Source: JAEMQF01 sp963850525 (GTDB lineage Bacteria > Pseudomonadota > Gammaproteobacteria > Burkholderiales > Burkholderiaceae_C). From it: a DNA stretch of 64,000 bases. The translations under genes were made by a program, and so were the position numbers. The stretch's first letter is position 1, and each line of letters begins with the position of its first letter. The notes under the pieces are model-generated. The model made no database searches and had not been told where the DNA came from. It was given only the letters and a program-made list of their open reading frames with translations. Below are positions 51,660-60,223 of the stretch, one piece after another. The stretch lies in contig CAWKLQ010000004.1 in NCBI GenBank assembly GCA_963850525.1, positions 930,001 through 994,000 on the forward strand. Direction: 5' to 3'.

Positions 51660-52565
51660 TCAGCCAAGCCGGCGAATCAGCCTGATTCCCGACGGCAGGC
51701 TCGCGTCATCGATGGCCACGGCGTAGTCCGCGAAGCCTCGCGTCACCTCAACACCAGCACTGCGCCGCACGGTCACCCGATCGAAGAGAGAATGTGCGTG
51801 GGCATTGCCCAGGCTGCTTTCATGCTCGAAGACATAGAGGCCGCGGGTGGCCATCTGGCCGCGCGCCGCAGAGCGGTCGTGTTCGAACATGTCTTCGAGG
51901 GACTTGAAGAACAGCTCCAGATCGTCAGCCGAAAACCCGGTCTGGTCGGCGAGGAAGGCCGAGACGAAGCCGTGCGCTCGGTACAGGCCATATGGGACGG
52001 TGTGTTTGCGTCCCATGGTGCGGTTGTCGCCGTCCTGCTTTTCGGCCTCGGCTTCCGTGGCCACCGCCATGCGGGTAATTGAATGCTCTGTCGCGACGAT
52101 CGGGTCGATCGATCGCCCAAACGTCAATTGCACCGGCCCGCGAACCTGGCCGCAATTGACGCCAGTGGACATCACGGCGCCAAAGGTGCGAACGTCGTAG
52201 AAGTTGTGGCAGATCCAGTCGCGGGCTTTCTCGACACTGTCTTTGCTGCCCTTGCGTTTGGCCTTCTTCTTGTCGTCCTTGGCGTCGTCGCCGAGTTCCG
52301 AAGCTGCGCCGATCGCCTCGTACGCGGCGCGGTGCGTGCGTTCGAGCACCGCTTTTTCCTTGATGTAGATATCGAACGGCGGCTTGCAGCCGTTCACCAT
52401 GCCGACGTAGTTGCGCACCTTGCGCTTGAGCGACACGTCGGTCACCAGGCCGTGGCCGGTTTCGGCGTCCAGCCGCGGCAGGTTGCCGGCATCGGGGTCG
52501 CCGTTGGGATTGCCGTCCTTCACGTCGAACAGCAGCACGAAGTCGTAGCGGTGGTTCAGGGACAT
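51660..52565 (-). CDS. cas7: CRISPR-associated Cas7 (Csd2), Cascade backbone
   Basis: A 301-residue protein starting MSLNHRYDFVLLFDVKDGNP. The hallmark NPNGDPDAGNLPRLD is at residues ~19-33, and MSTGVNCGQVRGPVQLTFGR and RTMGRKHTVPYGLYRAHGF are conserved blocks of the I-C backbone. A Lys-rich insertion (DDAKDDKKKAKRKGSKD) lies near residue 95. The ATG follows the cas8c stop directly (TGACATG). Confidence 0.96.
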   Translation of the reverse strand: MSLNHRYDFVLLFDVKDGNPNGDPDAGNLPRLDAETGHGLVTDVSLKRKVRNYVGMVNGCKPPFDIYIKEKAVLERTHRAAYEAIGAASELGDDAKDDKKKAKRKGSKDSVEKARDWICHNFYDVRTFGAVMSTGVNCGQVRGPVQLTFGRSIDPIVATEHSITRMAVATEAEAEKQDGDNRTMGRKHTVPYGLYRAHGFVSAFLADQTGFSADDLELFFKSLEDMFEHDRSAARGQMATRGLYVFEHESSLGNAHAHSLFDRVTVRRSAGVEVTRGFADYAVAIDDASLPSGIRLIRRLG

Positions 52566-52566
52566 G

Positions 52567-54339
52567 TCATTCCTCCGGAGTGGGCGTGGTGGTCGTGGGG
52601 TCGGCATCCTTGCGCGTGAAGAAGGCCTGGCGCTGGTGGTAGTAGCCCAGCGCAAAGCGGCCCTGCTCGGGCAGGGTGAGCTGGCGCGGGAAGTCGCTCA
52701 TCGGCTGGACCACCTCGCCGATCAGGCGCTCGAAGTAGGCGGTTGCGCCGTCGGCGAGTTTCTTCAGGTGCGCGTTTTTCAGGCGCAGCAAGGTCGTGAA
52801 CACGGCCACCGGAGTGGTCGACGCCGCGCCGTAGTAGCGGTCGCGAATCGTGGCATTGATGCCCGGCATGGCCTGCTGCTGGATGCGCTCGAGCACCGCG
52901 AACAAGCGGCCGAGCCGGTACGCAACGTCGGTTTGTTCCATGTCCAGGTTCTCCTTGAAGTGGCTGTGATCGGGCGGCAAGTCGGGGTGCTGCCGGCGGT
53001 GGTCGCGGTTCAGCCAGGCCTTGAGCAACGCCGCGCGAAGGTAGGTCACGTCTTGCTCGGCTTTGCAGCGGATCACCGCGGCGTTGAGCAGCAGGGCCGG
53101 ATACGGCAGGCCTTCGAGAATGGCGCGCATCCACTCGCCTGCCAGGCGCGGCGGCACGTTGTCGAGCTTGCCTTGCAGCGCCAGACTCGACAGCAACCGG
53201 AACAGCGATGGCGTGAGCGGGTCGTTGTCGTAACGCCGCACGACGCGCAGGTCGTCGAAATGGCGCGCGATGCGCGGCGCCAACTCGGCGAGCCGCGCAC
53301 GCAGCCAGAACCGAACGCTGATGCGCGCCGCGTTGGGCGCGAGGCCAAGCACGAAAAACTCCGCATCACGTTCGCCTACCGGCAGTTGGCCGCTCTTCAG
53401 CGATTCGAACAGCGCCTGCACCGCGCGCACACCGCGGTCCGGGTCGTCCTTGTTCTCGCCGAAGAAATCGGCGAGAGTGAATTCGCTGTCGAAGCGTGAC
53501 GGGCTGTCGGCCCAGAAGACGGTGGATGCGTCGCCGACCTGGACGCGGTGGCGCGAGTCCTTACCCAATAAGTGATTCAGCGCGGTGGTGTAGGCGAATG
53601 CGGCGCGCTGCCCGACCGGGGCGTTCTCGCCTTGCCGCTCGGTCTTGCCGTAGGACTCGAAGGCTCGGGCATTGAACGACACGATGTTGGCGCCCGAACT
53701 CTGCGCTCCCCAGACACCCTTGATGGACGCGTGCAGGCGCTGAATCGGAACGACTCGCCCATCGACCAGGCACAACCCTGTCGGTGCGGTGTCAGCGCTG
53801 CCTGCAGATGCCGCGGCTTCGCCCACCGCCGGCCGTTGGCACACGAGTTCGCGGTCGCCGGCAAGTGAGAATGTCATCACCGGATTGGTTTCTTCGATGT
53901 CCGGCCAGGCCGCGTGCGCTTCCAATACCGACCAGTCGTCGCGTTCCAGCGCGGCCAACACCGCGCGGATGCCTGGGTCGGCCAGGGCTGCGGCGGGCAG
54001 GGATTCGATCCGCATACGGAAGGCCTGCGCGGGTGTCTCTTCGGCTTTGCCCTTGCGTTCGCGCGCCAGACCGATTGCGTAGGCGGCGCTATCCCACAAC
54101 AGGTTCGCCGTCACGCCCGACGTCTTCTTCTCCCCCAATGGCACGAGAAACGACTGCGCGCGCAGCTTCTTGCCGTCGAGCGAGCGCGTGTCGCGCAACT
54201 GGTTGACGCGGCCATCGGCTGTCAACTCGATGATGAAGGGAATGTCCTTCTCTTCGAGCCCGAGGCTCGGCAGCCTTTGCGCCGGGTCGGGATCGAGCGC
54301 CTTGCGGTCGTAGTAGCGCACGAGTTCCTGCAGGATCAT
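52567..54339 (-). CDS. cas8c: CRISPR-associated Cas8c (Csd1), Cascade large subunit
   Basis: A 590-residue protein of usual Csd1 length. It begins MILQELVRYYDRKALDPD, with SFNARAFESYGKTERQGENAP and WADSPSRFDSEFTLADFFGE typical of the family. It recognises the PAM; in I-C systems an internal start also makes the small subunit Cas11c from the 3' end of this gene, which cannot be located here with certainty. It overlaps cas5 by 4 bp (ATGA). Confidence 0.95.
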   Translation of the reverse strand: MILQELVRYYDRKALDPDPAQRLPSLGLEEKDIPFIIELTADGRVNQLRDTRSLDGKKLRAQSFLVPLGEKKTSGVTANLLWDSAAYAIGLARERKGKAEETPAQAFRMRIESLPAAALADPGIRAVLAALERDDWSVLEAHAAWPDIEETNPVMTFSLAGDRELVCQRPAVGEAAASAGSADTAPTGLCLVDGRVVPIQRLHASIKGVWGAQSSGANIVSFNARAFESYGKTERQGENAPVGQRAAFAYTTALNHLLGKDSRHRVQVGDASTVFWADSPSRFDSEFTLADFFGENKDDPDRGVRAVQALFESLKSGQLPVGERDAEFFVLGLAPNAARISVRFWLRARLAELAPRIARHFDDLRVVRRYDNDPLTPSLFRLLSSLALQGKLDNVPPRLAGEWMRAILEGLPYPALLLNAAVIRCKAEQDVTYLRAALLKAWLNRDHRRQHPDLPPDHSHFKENLDMEQTDVAYRLGRLFAVLERIQQQAMPGINATIRDRYYGAASTTPVAVFTTLLRLKNAHLKKLADGATAYFERLIGEVVQPMSDFPRQLTLPEQGRFALGYYHQRQAFFTRKDADPTTTTPTPEE

Positions 54340-54995
54340 CGCGCGCCTCCTTTCGCATCGACGTCGATCGCACCATTGCGCATTTCGGCGCGGAAGAACA
54401 CAGGTTGCGGATCGGCCGGGTTGCTGAAGTCCATGTCGTGCAACATCCAGCCGAGGTCGCGCGTCTCGGCGATCGTCGGCCGTTCACCCGCGGCGTTGTT
54501 GACCAGCCTGAAGCGGGCGGCGAACTCGCGGCAGCCGAGGTAAGGCTGGTTGACGCATTGCCCCGCCGTGGCACGCCGCTCGAACATCGCGAAAAACTTC
54601 TGCGGCGGCTCCGGGTCGGCACGGTCGGCGCGGACTTCGAGGTCGGCGTGCGCACGGTATGCCACGTCGCGCAGGAACAGGCCGGCACGCTGCTGCCGGT
54701 CGTCCTCGACGTAGATCGCCAGGTCGCCCGCGCCATCGTTCATCGCCTGCTGCACGTTGCGCGTGGAAATGGTCGATGCCACTTCGTTGCGCCGCAAATT
54801 GATCCAGCGGATTGGCGCCAGCACCTCGATGCGCCGCACATGCCAGCGCAGCGCCGGCTTCCACAGAATCGCTTCGAACACCGCGCGCGCGGCGGATGGC
54901 GTGATCACGTCGTACGACACGCGCTCGACCTTCATTTCGGGGCGGGTGAAGCAGGCGAAGTCGCCGGAGATTTCGAGGCAGAAGGATTTCATCAT
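54336..54995 (-). CDS. cas5c: CRISPR-associated Cas5c, pre-crRNA endonuclease
   Basis: A 219-residue RAMP protein: FCLEISGDFACFTRPEMKVE at the start, TPSAARAVFEAILWKPALRW (residues ~32-51) as in Csd5. In I-C systems, which lack Cas6, Cas5c cuts the repeat at the stem base. The present repeat has a longer stem than usual, which this enzyme must accept. GGAGG lies 7 nt before the ATG at 54995. Confidence 0.95.
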   Translation of the reverse strand: MMKSFCLEISGDFACFTRPEMKVERVSYDVITPSAARAVFEAILWKPALRWHVRRIEVLAPIRWINLRRNEVASTISTRNVQQAMNDGAGDLAIYVEDDRQQRAGLFLRDVAYRAHADLEVRADRADPEPPQKFFAMFERRATAGQCVNQPYLGCREFAARFRLVNNAAGERPTIAETRDLGWMLHDMDFSNPADPQPVFFRAEMRNGAIDVDAKGGAR

Positions 54996-55021
54996 CGTGC
55001 GTCCTCCGAATGCTGCGTGGC

Positions 55022-57370
55022 CTATTGGACAAGACTTGCTGCGCTCAACGGTTTGCCCTCGGCCAGGAGCCCGAGGCGGGCGTCATAGCGCATTTCGTCG
55101 ATGAGGAGGAACAACCCGGGTTGAATCTCCTGCACGTCGCCGTGCTGCTGCCAACCTTGCACCTCTCGTTGTCGCGCCGCGACCGTGTAGCGCTGCAAGG
55201 CGCGCAGCAGCCAGCGGTCGGTGTCGCCACGCTTCAATCGTTCGATCAACGGGAGCACCGGGCGCGCTCCCGGTGCCTTGCTCTCGTACGGAACGATGAC
55301 AGTGAATTGATCCTTGTCGTCGACGAGCCGGAATTTGTCCGCCGCGCTGCGAAAGTCGAAACTCAGGTCGGCGTTGTTGCGCAGGTGCGCGACGATGCCC
55401 TGCTGATCGCGACTCTTGAAGCCGTCGTAGTAGAGCGGGAAGTAGCGTTCGAACAGTTCCGGCGCCAGGCTTTCGGGCCGGCTGTCGGCGAGCACGCTGC
55501 GGCTGGCCTGGGCTGCGCTGCGTATCGCGCCAAGCGTCGCTGGCACCTCGCGAACGAACACCACGACGCGGCCCTTGTCGCCCAGCTCCCCTTCTCGGTT
55601 GCATCGGCCCGCGGCTTGGGCCAGGGAGTCCAGCCCGGCCAGGGCGCGGTAGACCACCGGGAAGTCGATGTCGACACCGGCTTCCACGAGTTGCGTGCTC
55701 ACGACGCGCAGCGGCCGCTTGTCCATACCGGCGCGCCGCGCGGCCAGGCGATCGCGAATCTCGCGGATCGTGTCGGCGCGATGTTGGCCGCACATCGCGG
55801 CGGACAGATGCAGCGCGGGGTCGCCGCTGGCAGCGTCCAGTGCCGAGACGAATTCGGCCGCGTCTTTGCGGGTGTTCACGATGGCGAGCACGCAGTCGTG
55901 CTCGGCCATGCGCGATGCCAATTCGGCAGTCGGAAGGACTTGCTGCCAGTCGGTCGGCCATTCGAAGCGCACGCGATCGAGTGCTCGATACAGTGCGGCT
56001 TCGTCGTCGATCAGCGGCACGGGCTTGGGTAGACCGCGCAGGCTTTGGCGCGGGTCGAAGCGCGGAGAGTCCGTCAACACCGGCTGGGTTGCGGTGCACA
56101 GCAACAGCGTGACGCCGTAATGCGCCACCAAGAGGTTCAAGGCGTCGAGGATTGGTTGCAAGAATTCGGGCGGAAGCAATTGCGCTTCGTCGAGCACGAT
56201 CACGCTGCCCGCGATGTTGTGCAGCTTGCGGCAGCGCGACGTGCGGGCCGCGAACAGCGACTCGAACAACTGCACGTTCGTCGTGACGACGAGCGGCGCG
56301 TCCCAGTTCTCGCAGGCGAGCCGACTGCGCGCGGTTTCGGCGCTGTCGTCGGTGTCGACTTGGCTGTGGTGCTCGACGATGGCGTCGCGGCCGAAGATGC
56401 CACCGAACACGTCGGCAGTTTGCTCAACGATGCTGGTGTAGGGGATCGCGTAGATCACGCGCCGTTGCCCGTGGGTTGCGGCGTGGCGCAAGGCGAAGGT
56501 GAGCGATGACAGCGTCTTGCCGCCGCCGGTGGGGACGGCCAGCGAAAACACCCCGGGCGGCAGGGCCGCTTTTTCGCGGCACTGGCGCAGCACGTCGGCG
56601 CGCGCGCGCATCACGACAGAGTCGGCGCGACCCTGGGCGCTGAGCTGTGCGGCGATTGCGCTCAGATGCTCGTCGAGCTGCTGCGTGTAGTGTTGAAGCG
56701 GAGCAAAGCCGTCGCGAGCGTCGGCCTTGCCTTCGTTCATGAAGGCCTCGGTGTCGAGGAAGTCGGCGTCCACCAGGGTCGAGAACAGCATTCGAATCCA
56801 CAGCGCGCAGGCCAGTGGATTGCCACTGCGACCACCGGGAATCGCCTCGAACGCCTGGCGCAGCTCGAACGACTCGGGCAGGGGCAGGATGTTGGGCCGC
56901 GCGCCGGCGCATTCGGCGCGCGCCTCTTCATATTCGCGGTTGCTGTCGGGGGCACGAGAACCGAGCAGGCGGTCGTCCAGGCCTGCTGTCCAATCGGCCA
57001 AACCGGCATGGTGGCCGGCGATCGTGTATGCCAATATTCGCGCCGCCTTTGCGCCTTGCGGGCCGAAGCGCGTCTCGAAGGTCTTCAGCGCATGCAGGGC
57101 GCCTGCCGCGGAATGCGTCTTGTCGCTTCTCGCCGGCAGCTTGCCTTCGATGTGGGCGTCGGTGTCGAGCCGGATGTAGGCCTGAAAGCCAGTGCGGTAC
57201 TTGCCGAGGTCATGCCAAAGGCCCGCCAGGCGCGCCCAGCGCGGGCCAAACGCGCGAGCGAAAAGTTGGGCGCGCTCTGCTACGCCGAGCAAGTGCTCCG
57301 CGAGCCCATGGGACTGCATGCGGCCGGTATGCGCATCGATTCGCGTATGGGCCCAGTGCGCTTCGTCCAT
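55022..57370 (-). CDS. cas3: CRISPR-associated Cas3 nuclease-helicase
   Basis: A 782-residue protein. N-terminal HD nuclease: HGLAEH near residue 21, WHDLGKY (His53, Asp54), HSAAGALHAL and AGHHAGL. Helicase: AVPTGGGKTLSSL (Walker A), VIVLDEAQLLPP (DEAQ box) and QLVEAGVDIDFP with QAAGRCNREG (motifs V and VI). All key residues look intact, so target degradation should be functional. The ATG at 57370 follows the WYL gene stop by 49 bp. Confidence 0.96.
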   Translation of the reverse strand: MDEAHWAHTRIDAHTGRMQSHGLAEHLLGVAERAQLFARAFGPRWARLAGLWHDLGKYRTGFQAYIRLDTDAHIEGKLPARSDKTHSAAGALHALKTFETRFGPQGAKAARILAYTIAGHHAGLADWTAGLDDRLLGSRAPDSNREYEEARAECAGARPNILPLPESFELRQAFEAIPGGRSGNPLACALWIRMLFSTLVDADFLDTEAFMNEGKADARDGFAPLQHYTQQLDEHLSAIAAQLSAQGRADSVVMRARADVLRQCREKAALPPGVFSLAVPTGGGKTLSSLTFALRHAATHGQRRVIYAIPYTSIVEQTADVFGGIFGRDAIVEHHSQVDTDDSAETARSRLACENWDAPLVVTTNVQLFESLFAARTSRCRKLHNIAGSVIVLDEAQLLPPEFLQPILDALNLLVAHYGVTLLLCTATQPVLTDSPRFDPRQSLRGLPKPVPLIDDEAALYRALDRVRFEWPTDWQQVLPTAELASRMAEHDCVLAIVNTRKDAAEFVSALDAASGDPALHLSAAMCGQHRADTIREIRDRLAARRAGMDKRPLRVVSTQLVEAGVDIDFPVVYRALAGLDSLAQAAGRCNREGELGDKGRVVVFVREVPATLGAIRSAAQASRSVLADSRPESLAPELFERYFPLYYDGFKSRDQQGIVAHLRNNADLSFDFRSAADKFRLVDDKDQFTVIVPYESKAPGARPVLPLIERLKRGDTDRWLLRALQRYTVAARQREVQGWQQHGDVQEIQPGLFLLIDEMRYDARLGLLAEGKPLSAASLVQ

Positions 57371-57419
57371 GGCTATCCGCGTTGATGTTGATCTTGCGGC
57401 ATGGTCGCATCGACGAGGC

Positions 57420-58424
57420 TCACAGCATGACCCTCCCAAGAATTTTTTCAATCCCCATCCGCAGCTTCGCGGCCACCTCCTCCCTCAACCCCAACGGCTC
57501 CACCACCTCCACCTCCGGCACATGGCGCAAGATGTCCATTGCCAGCTCCCGCGAATCGGCATAAGGCAGCTCCAGCAGATACGAACCGTCCGCCTCGAAC
57601 CGCCCACGCTGCTTCGGGTGCCACGTCTCGGCCGCCACCCACCTCGCGCGCTGCGCCGTGAAACGCAGCGTCGCCCATTGCACCTTGCGTCCCGCAAAGA
57701 TGCCATAGCCGGCACCGAGCACGGCGTCGAGTTCGGGATCCGCCACGTCGATCGCCTTGAGGTCGAGCACGCGCGCGGCGTGGATCGCGTCGACCGCGAA
57801 GCTGCGCAGCCCGCGCCGCACGTGGCACCAGGCGTCGAGGTACCAGTTGTCGCGGTAGTGGATGAGGCGCTGCGGCGAGACTTCGCGTTCGCGGCGCTCG
57901 TTGCGGCCGCGACCGTGGTAGTCGATGTGCAGGCGGCGGCGTTGCAGCAGTGCCGTGCCCACGGCCTGAAAATGCGGCAGGTGCACTTTGCGCGCGCCCA
58001 CCGTCTGCACGCGGATGCGGCGCACGACTTCCGCGCTCGCGTGGGCCTTGGAGCCGGCGCTCGCTCCCAGCGCCTTGTTCAGCCGCTCGACGAGCGGCGC
58101 GATGTGCGGGCGCAGCAGGCCGCCGGCGTCGAGGTGGGCGAGCAGGTGCTGCATCGTCAGCAGCGCGTGAATTTCTTCGGCGCTGAACCACAGCCCCGGC
58201 AGTTCGTACTGCGTGCCGAGCACGGCCGCCTTGGGGTCGATGCGCCAGCCTTTGCGCTCGCGGTCGAACTCGATCGGCGCATTCATGCGGTCGCGCAGGT
58301 GCGCGAGGTCGCGTTTCAAGGTGGCAGGCGAGACGCCCAGCGCTTCGAGCAACGCTTGCTTGCTGAGGCACTTGCCGGCGTCGAACCAGCTCTTCAGCTT
58401 GTACAGGCGCTCGGTCTGGCTCAT
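57420..58424 (-). CDS. WYL-domain transcriptional regulator heading the cas operon
   Basis: A 334-residue protein. The N-terminal helix-turn-helix reads MSQTERLYKLKSWF ... SKQALLEALGVSPATLKRDL. A WYL domain follows (RRRLHIDYHGRGRNERREREVSPQRLIHYRDNWYLDAWCHVR, split near residues 155-200; W-Y-L present in NWYLDAW), with a WCX-type C-terminus. Related WYL proteins repress CRISPR and other defence operons and sense nucleotides or DNA damage signals. Upstream ATG 58433 is an alternative start. Divergent from the flavodoxin gene across 53 bp. Confidence 0.9.
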   Translation of the reverse strand: MSQTERLYKLKSWFDAGKCLSKQALLEALGVSPATLKRDLAHLRDRMNAPIEFDRERKGWRIDPKAAVLGTQYELPGLWFSAEEIHALLTMQHLLAHLDAGGLLRPHIAPLVERLNKALGASAGSKAHASAEVVRRIRVQTVGARKVHLPHFQAVGTALLQRRRLHIDYHGRGRNERREREVSPQRLIHYRDNWYLDAWCHVRRGLRSFAVDAIHAARVLDLKAIDVADPELDAVLGAGYGIFAGRKVQWATLRFTAQRARWVAAETWHPKQRGRFEADGSYLLELPYADSRELAMDILRHVPEVEVVEPLGLREEVAAKLRMGIEKILGRVML

Positions 58425-58477
58425 CGGTGCCATGCTACGCCGCAGCGGCAACGCGGCGCAGCGTATATGCTTGGCGC

Positions 58478-58975
58478 ATGGCGAAAACCCTGTTGATCGT
58501 TTATCACACCCTCACCGGCGGCACGCTGCAAATGGCGCAAGCTGCCGCGGGCGGCGCCGACGACGCCGAAGATTCGCTGAACGTGCGCCTCGTTCGCGCG
58601 CCGCAGGCCGCCGCCGCCGACCTGCTGAGCGCCGACGGCTACATCTTCGCCACGCCGGAGAACCTGGCGTCGATGTCGGGGCTGATGAAGGACTTCTTCG
58701 ACCGCACCTACTACCCGGTGCTGGAGCGCATCGAAGGCCGGCCGTACGCGTGCATGGTCTGCGCCGGCAGCGACGGCGAGGGCGCGGCGCGCCAGGTCGA
58801 GCGCATCGTGACGGGGTGGCGCTTGAAGCCGGTCGCGCCGACCTTGATCGTGAACGTCCAGGCGCAGACGCCCGAGGCGATCCTGGCGCGCAAGACGATT
58901 CCGGCCGACGACTTGCAACGTTGCCGCGAGCTCGGCGCGGCGCTGGCCAGCGGGCTGATGCTGGGCGTGTTCTAG
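58478..58975 (+). CDS. Flavodoxin-like protein
   Basis: A 165-residue protein with the flavodoxin phosphate-binding loop (LLIVYHTLTGGTLQMAQAA, residues 4-22), YIFATPENLASMSGLMKDFFDR and a third loop (CAGSDGEGAARQVERI), so FMN binding is likely. It shares a short promoter region with the WYL regulator. No partner enzyme is evident; the GloB-like gene follows 36 bp downstream. Confidence 0.82.
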   Translation: MAKTLLIVYHTLTGGTLQMAQAAAGGADDAEDSLNVRLVRAPQAAAADLLSADGYIFATPENLASMSGLMKDFFDRTYYPVLERIEGRPYACMVCAGSDGEGAARQVERIVTGWRLKPVAPTLIVNVQAQTPEAILARKTIPADDLQRCRELGAALASGLMLGVF

Positions 58976-59011
58976 CCAGAACACCCGCAACTGCACCAAC
59001 AAAGGCCTCGC

Positions 59012-59812
59012 ATGATCGTCGAACGCATCTGGACCGGCAACGCGTACCGCAACTACAACTACCTCATCGCCTGTGCCGAGACGGGCGAGGCGCTCGCGAT
59101 CGACCCGCTGGACCACGGCAAGTGCCTCGCCGCGGCGAAGGCGCGCGGCTGGCGCATCACGCAGCTCCTGAACACGCACGAGCACCACGACCACATCGGC
59201 GGCAACGCCGCAGTCGTCGCCGCGACCGGTGCGAAGGTGATCGCGCACCACCGGGCAGGCAGCAGCATTCCCGGCGTGGACCGCGGCGTGAAAGCGGGCG
59301 ACGTGATCAAGGTCGGCAAAACCGTCGAGCTCGAGTGCCTGGACACGCCCGGCCACACGATGTGCCACATCTGCCTGCGCGCGCACGCGGCGAACGGCGA
59401 GGCGCCGGCGCTCTTTTCCGGCGACACCTTGTTCAACGCGGGTGCCGGCAACTGCCACAACGGCGGGAATGCGCAGGACATGTTCAACACCTTCGCCGAG
59501 CAGCTCGCGCGCCTGCCCGACACGACGCGTGTCTACCCTGGGCACGATTACATCGAGAACAACCTGAAGTTCACGCTGTCGCGCGAGCCCGACAACGCCG
59601 ACGCGCAGGCGCTGCTGCCCAAGGTGGCGGGCCACGACCCGGCGAGTTCGATGGTCACGACACTCGGCGGCGAGAAGCGCTTCAATACGTTCTTCCGCCT
59701 GACAAACCCGAGCGTGATCGCCAAGTTGCGCGAGAGTTTTCCCGAGTTGCCCGAGGAGCCCGACGCCAAGACCGTTTTCATCAAGCTGCGCGAACTGCGC
59801 AACAAGTGGTGA
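59012..59812 (+). CDS. gloB: Hydroxyacylglutathione hydrolase (glyoxalase II-like)
   Basis: A 266-residue metallo-beta-lactamase-fold enzyme. The binuclear metal motif is THEHHDHIGGN near residue 54, with DTPGHTMCH, FSGDTLFNAG and YPGHDY supplying the other ligands. Length and C-terminal domain fit GloB. It probably hydrolyses S-lactoylglutathione. Confidence 0.88.
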   Translation: MIVERIWTGNAYRNYNYLIACAETGEALAIDPLDHGKCLAAAKARGWRITQLLNTHEHHDHIGGNAAVVAATGAKVIAHHRAGSSIPGVDRGVKAGDVIKVGKTVELECLDTPGHTMCHICLRAHAANGEAPALFSGDTLFNAGAGNCHNGGNAQDMFNTFAEQLARLPDTTRVYPGHDYIENNLKFTLSREPDNADAQALLPKVAGHDPASSMVTTLGGEKRFNTFFRLTNPSVIAKLRESFPELPEEPDAKTVFIKLRELRNKW

Positions 59813-59814
59813 CG

Positions 59815-60159
59815 CTACTTCGGCGTGCGCCCGTAGAAGATGGCGCGCACCGCGCCTGAGCGGAAGCGCACCGTCGCCATCAGGTTGCCCGGGCCGCGGT
59901 CGTAGAGCCAGTCCTCAACCGGCTGGCACGGCACGAAAGTGGTCGCCAGCGCCTCCGGGGCGGGAAGCATGGTGGGCCCGAAGAAGACGGGCGCGCAGTA
60001 GCTGTCCTTGAGCAGCGGCTCGCCGCACTTGTAGAGCACCGCCAGGCGCGAGTCGCCTTCGGCCGCGCTGTGCCCATTGCAGCGCAGCGACTCGGCGTGC
60101 GCCGCCGAGCCGAGCCCCAGCAGCAAGCCACAAACGACGGTTCGGATCACTCGACCCAT
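59815..60159 (-). CDS. DUF2845 family secreted protein
   Basis: A 114-residue protein with signal peptide MGRVIRTVVCGLLLGLGSAA. The mature part begins ESLRCNGHSAAEGDSRLAVLYKCGEP, with the paired Cys and the 'G-D-S-x-x-x-V-L-x-K-C-G-x-P' pattern of DUF2845, and ends RAIFYGRTPK. Function unknown. Convergent with gloB (2-bp gap). Confidence 0.8.
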   Translation of the reverse strand: MGRVIRTVVCGLLLGLGSAAHAESLRCNGHSAAEGDSRLAVLYKCGEPLLKDSYCAPVFFGPTMLPAPEALATTFVPCQPVEDWLYDRGPGNLMATVRFRSGAVRAIFYGRTPK

Positions 60160-60223
60160 TGCAGGCTCCCGGGGTGACGTAGGTTGCCATCCTACGCGGG
60201 CCGGCTGCGCTAAAGTGAGGCGC

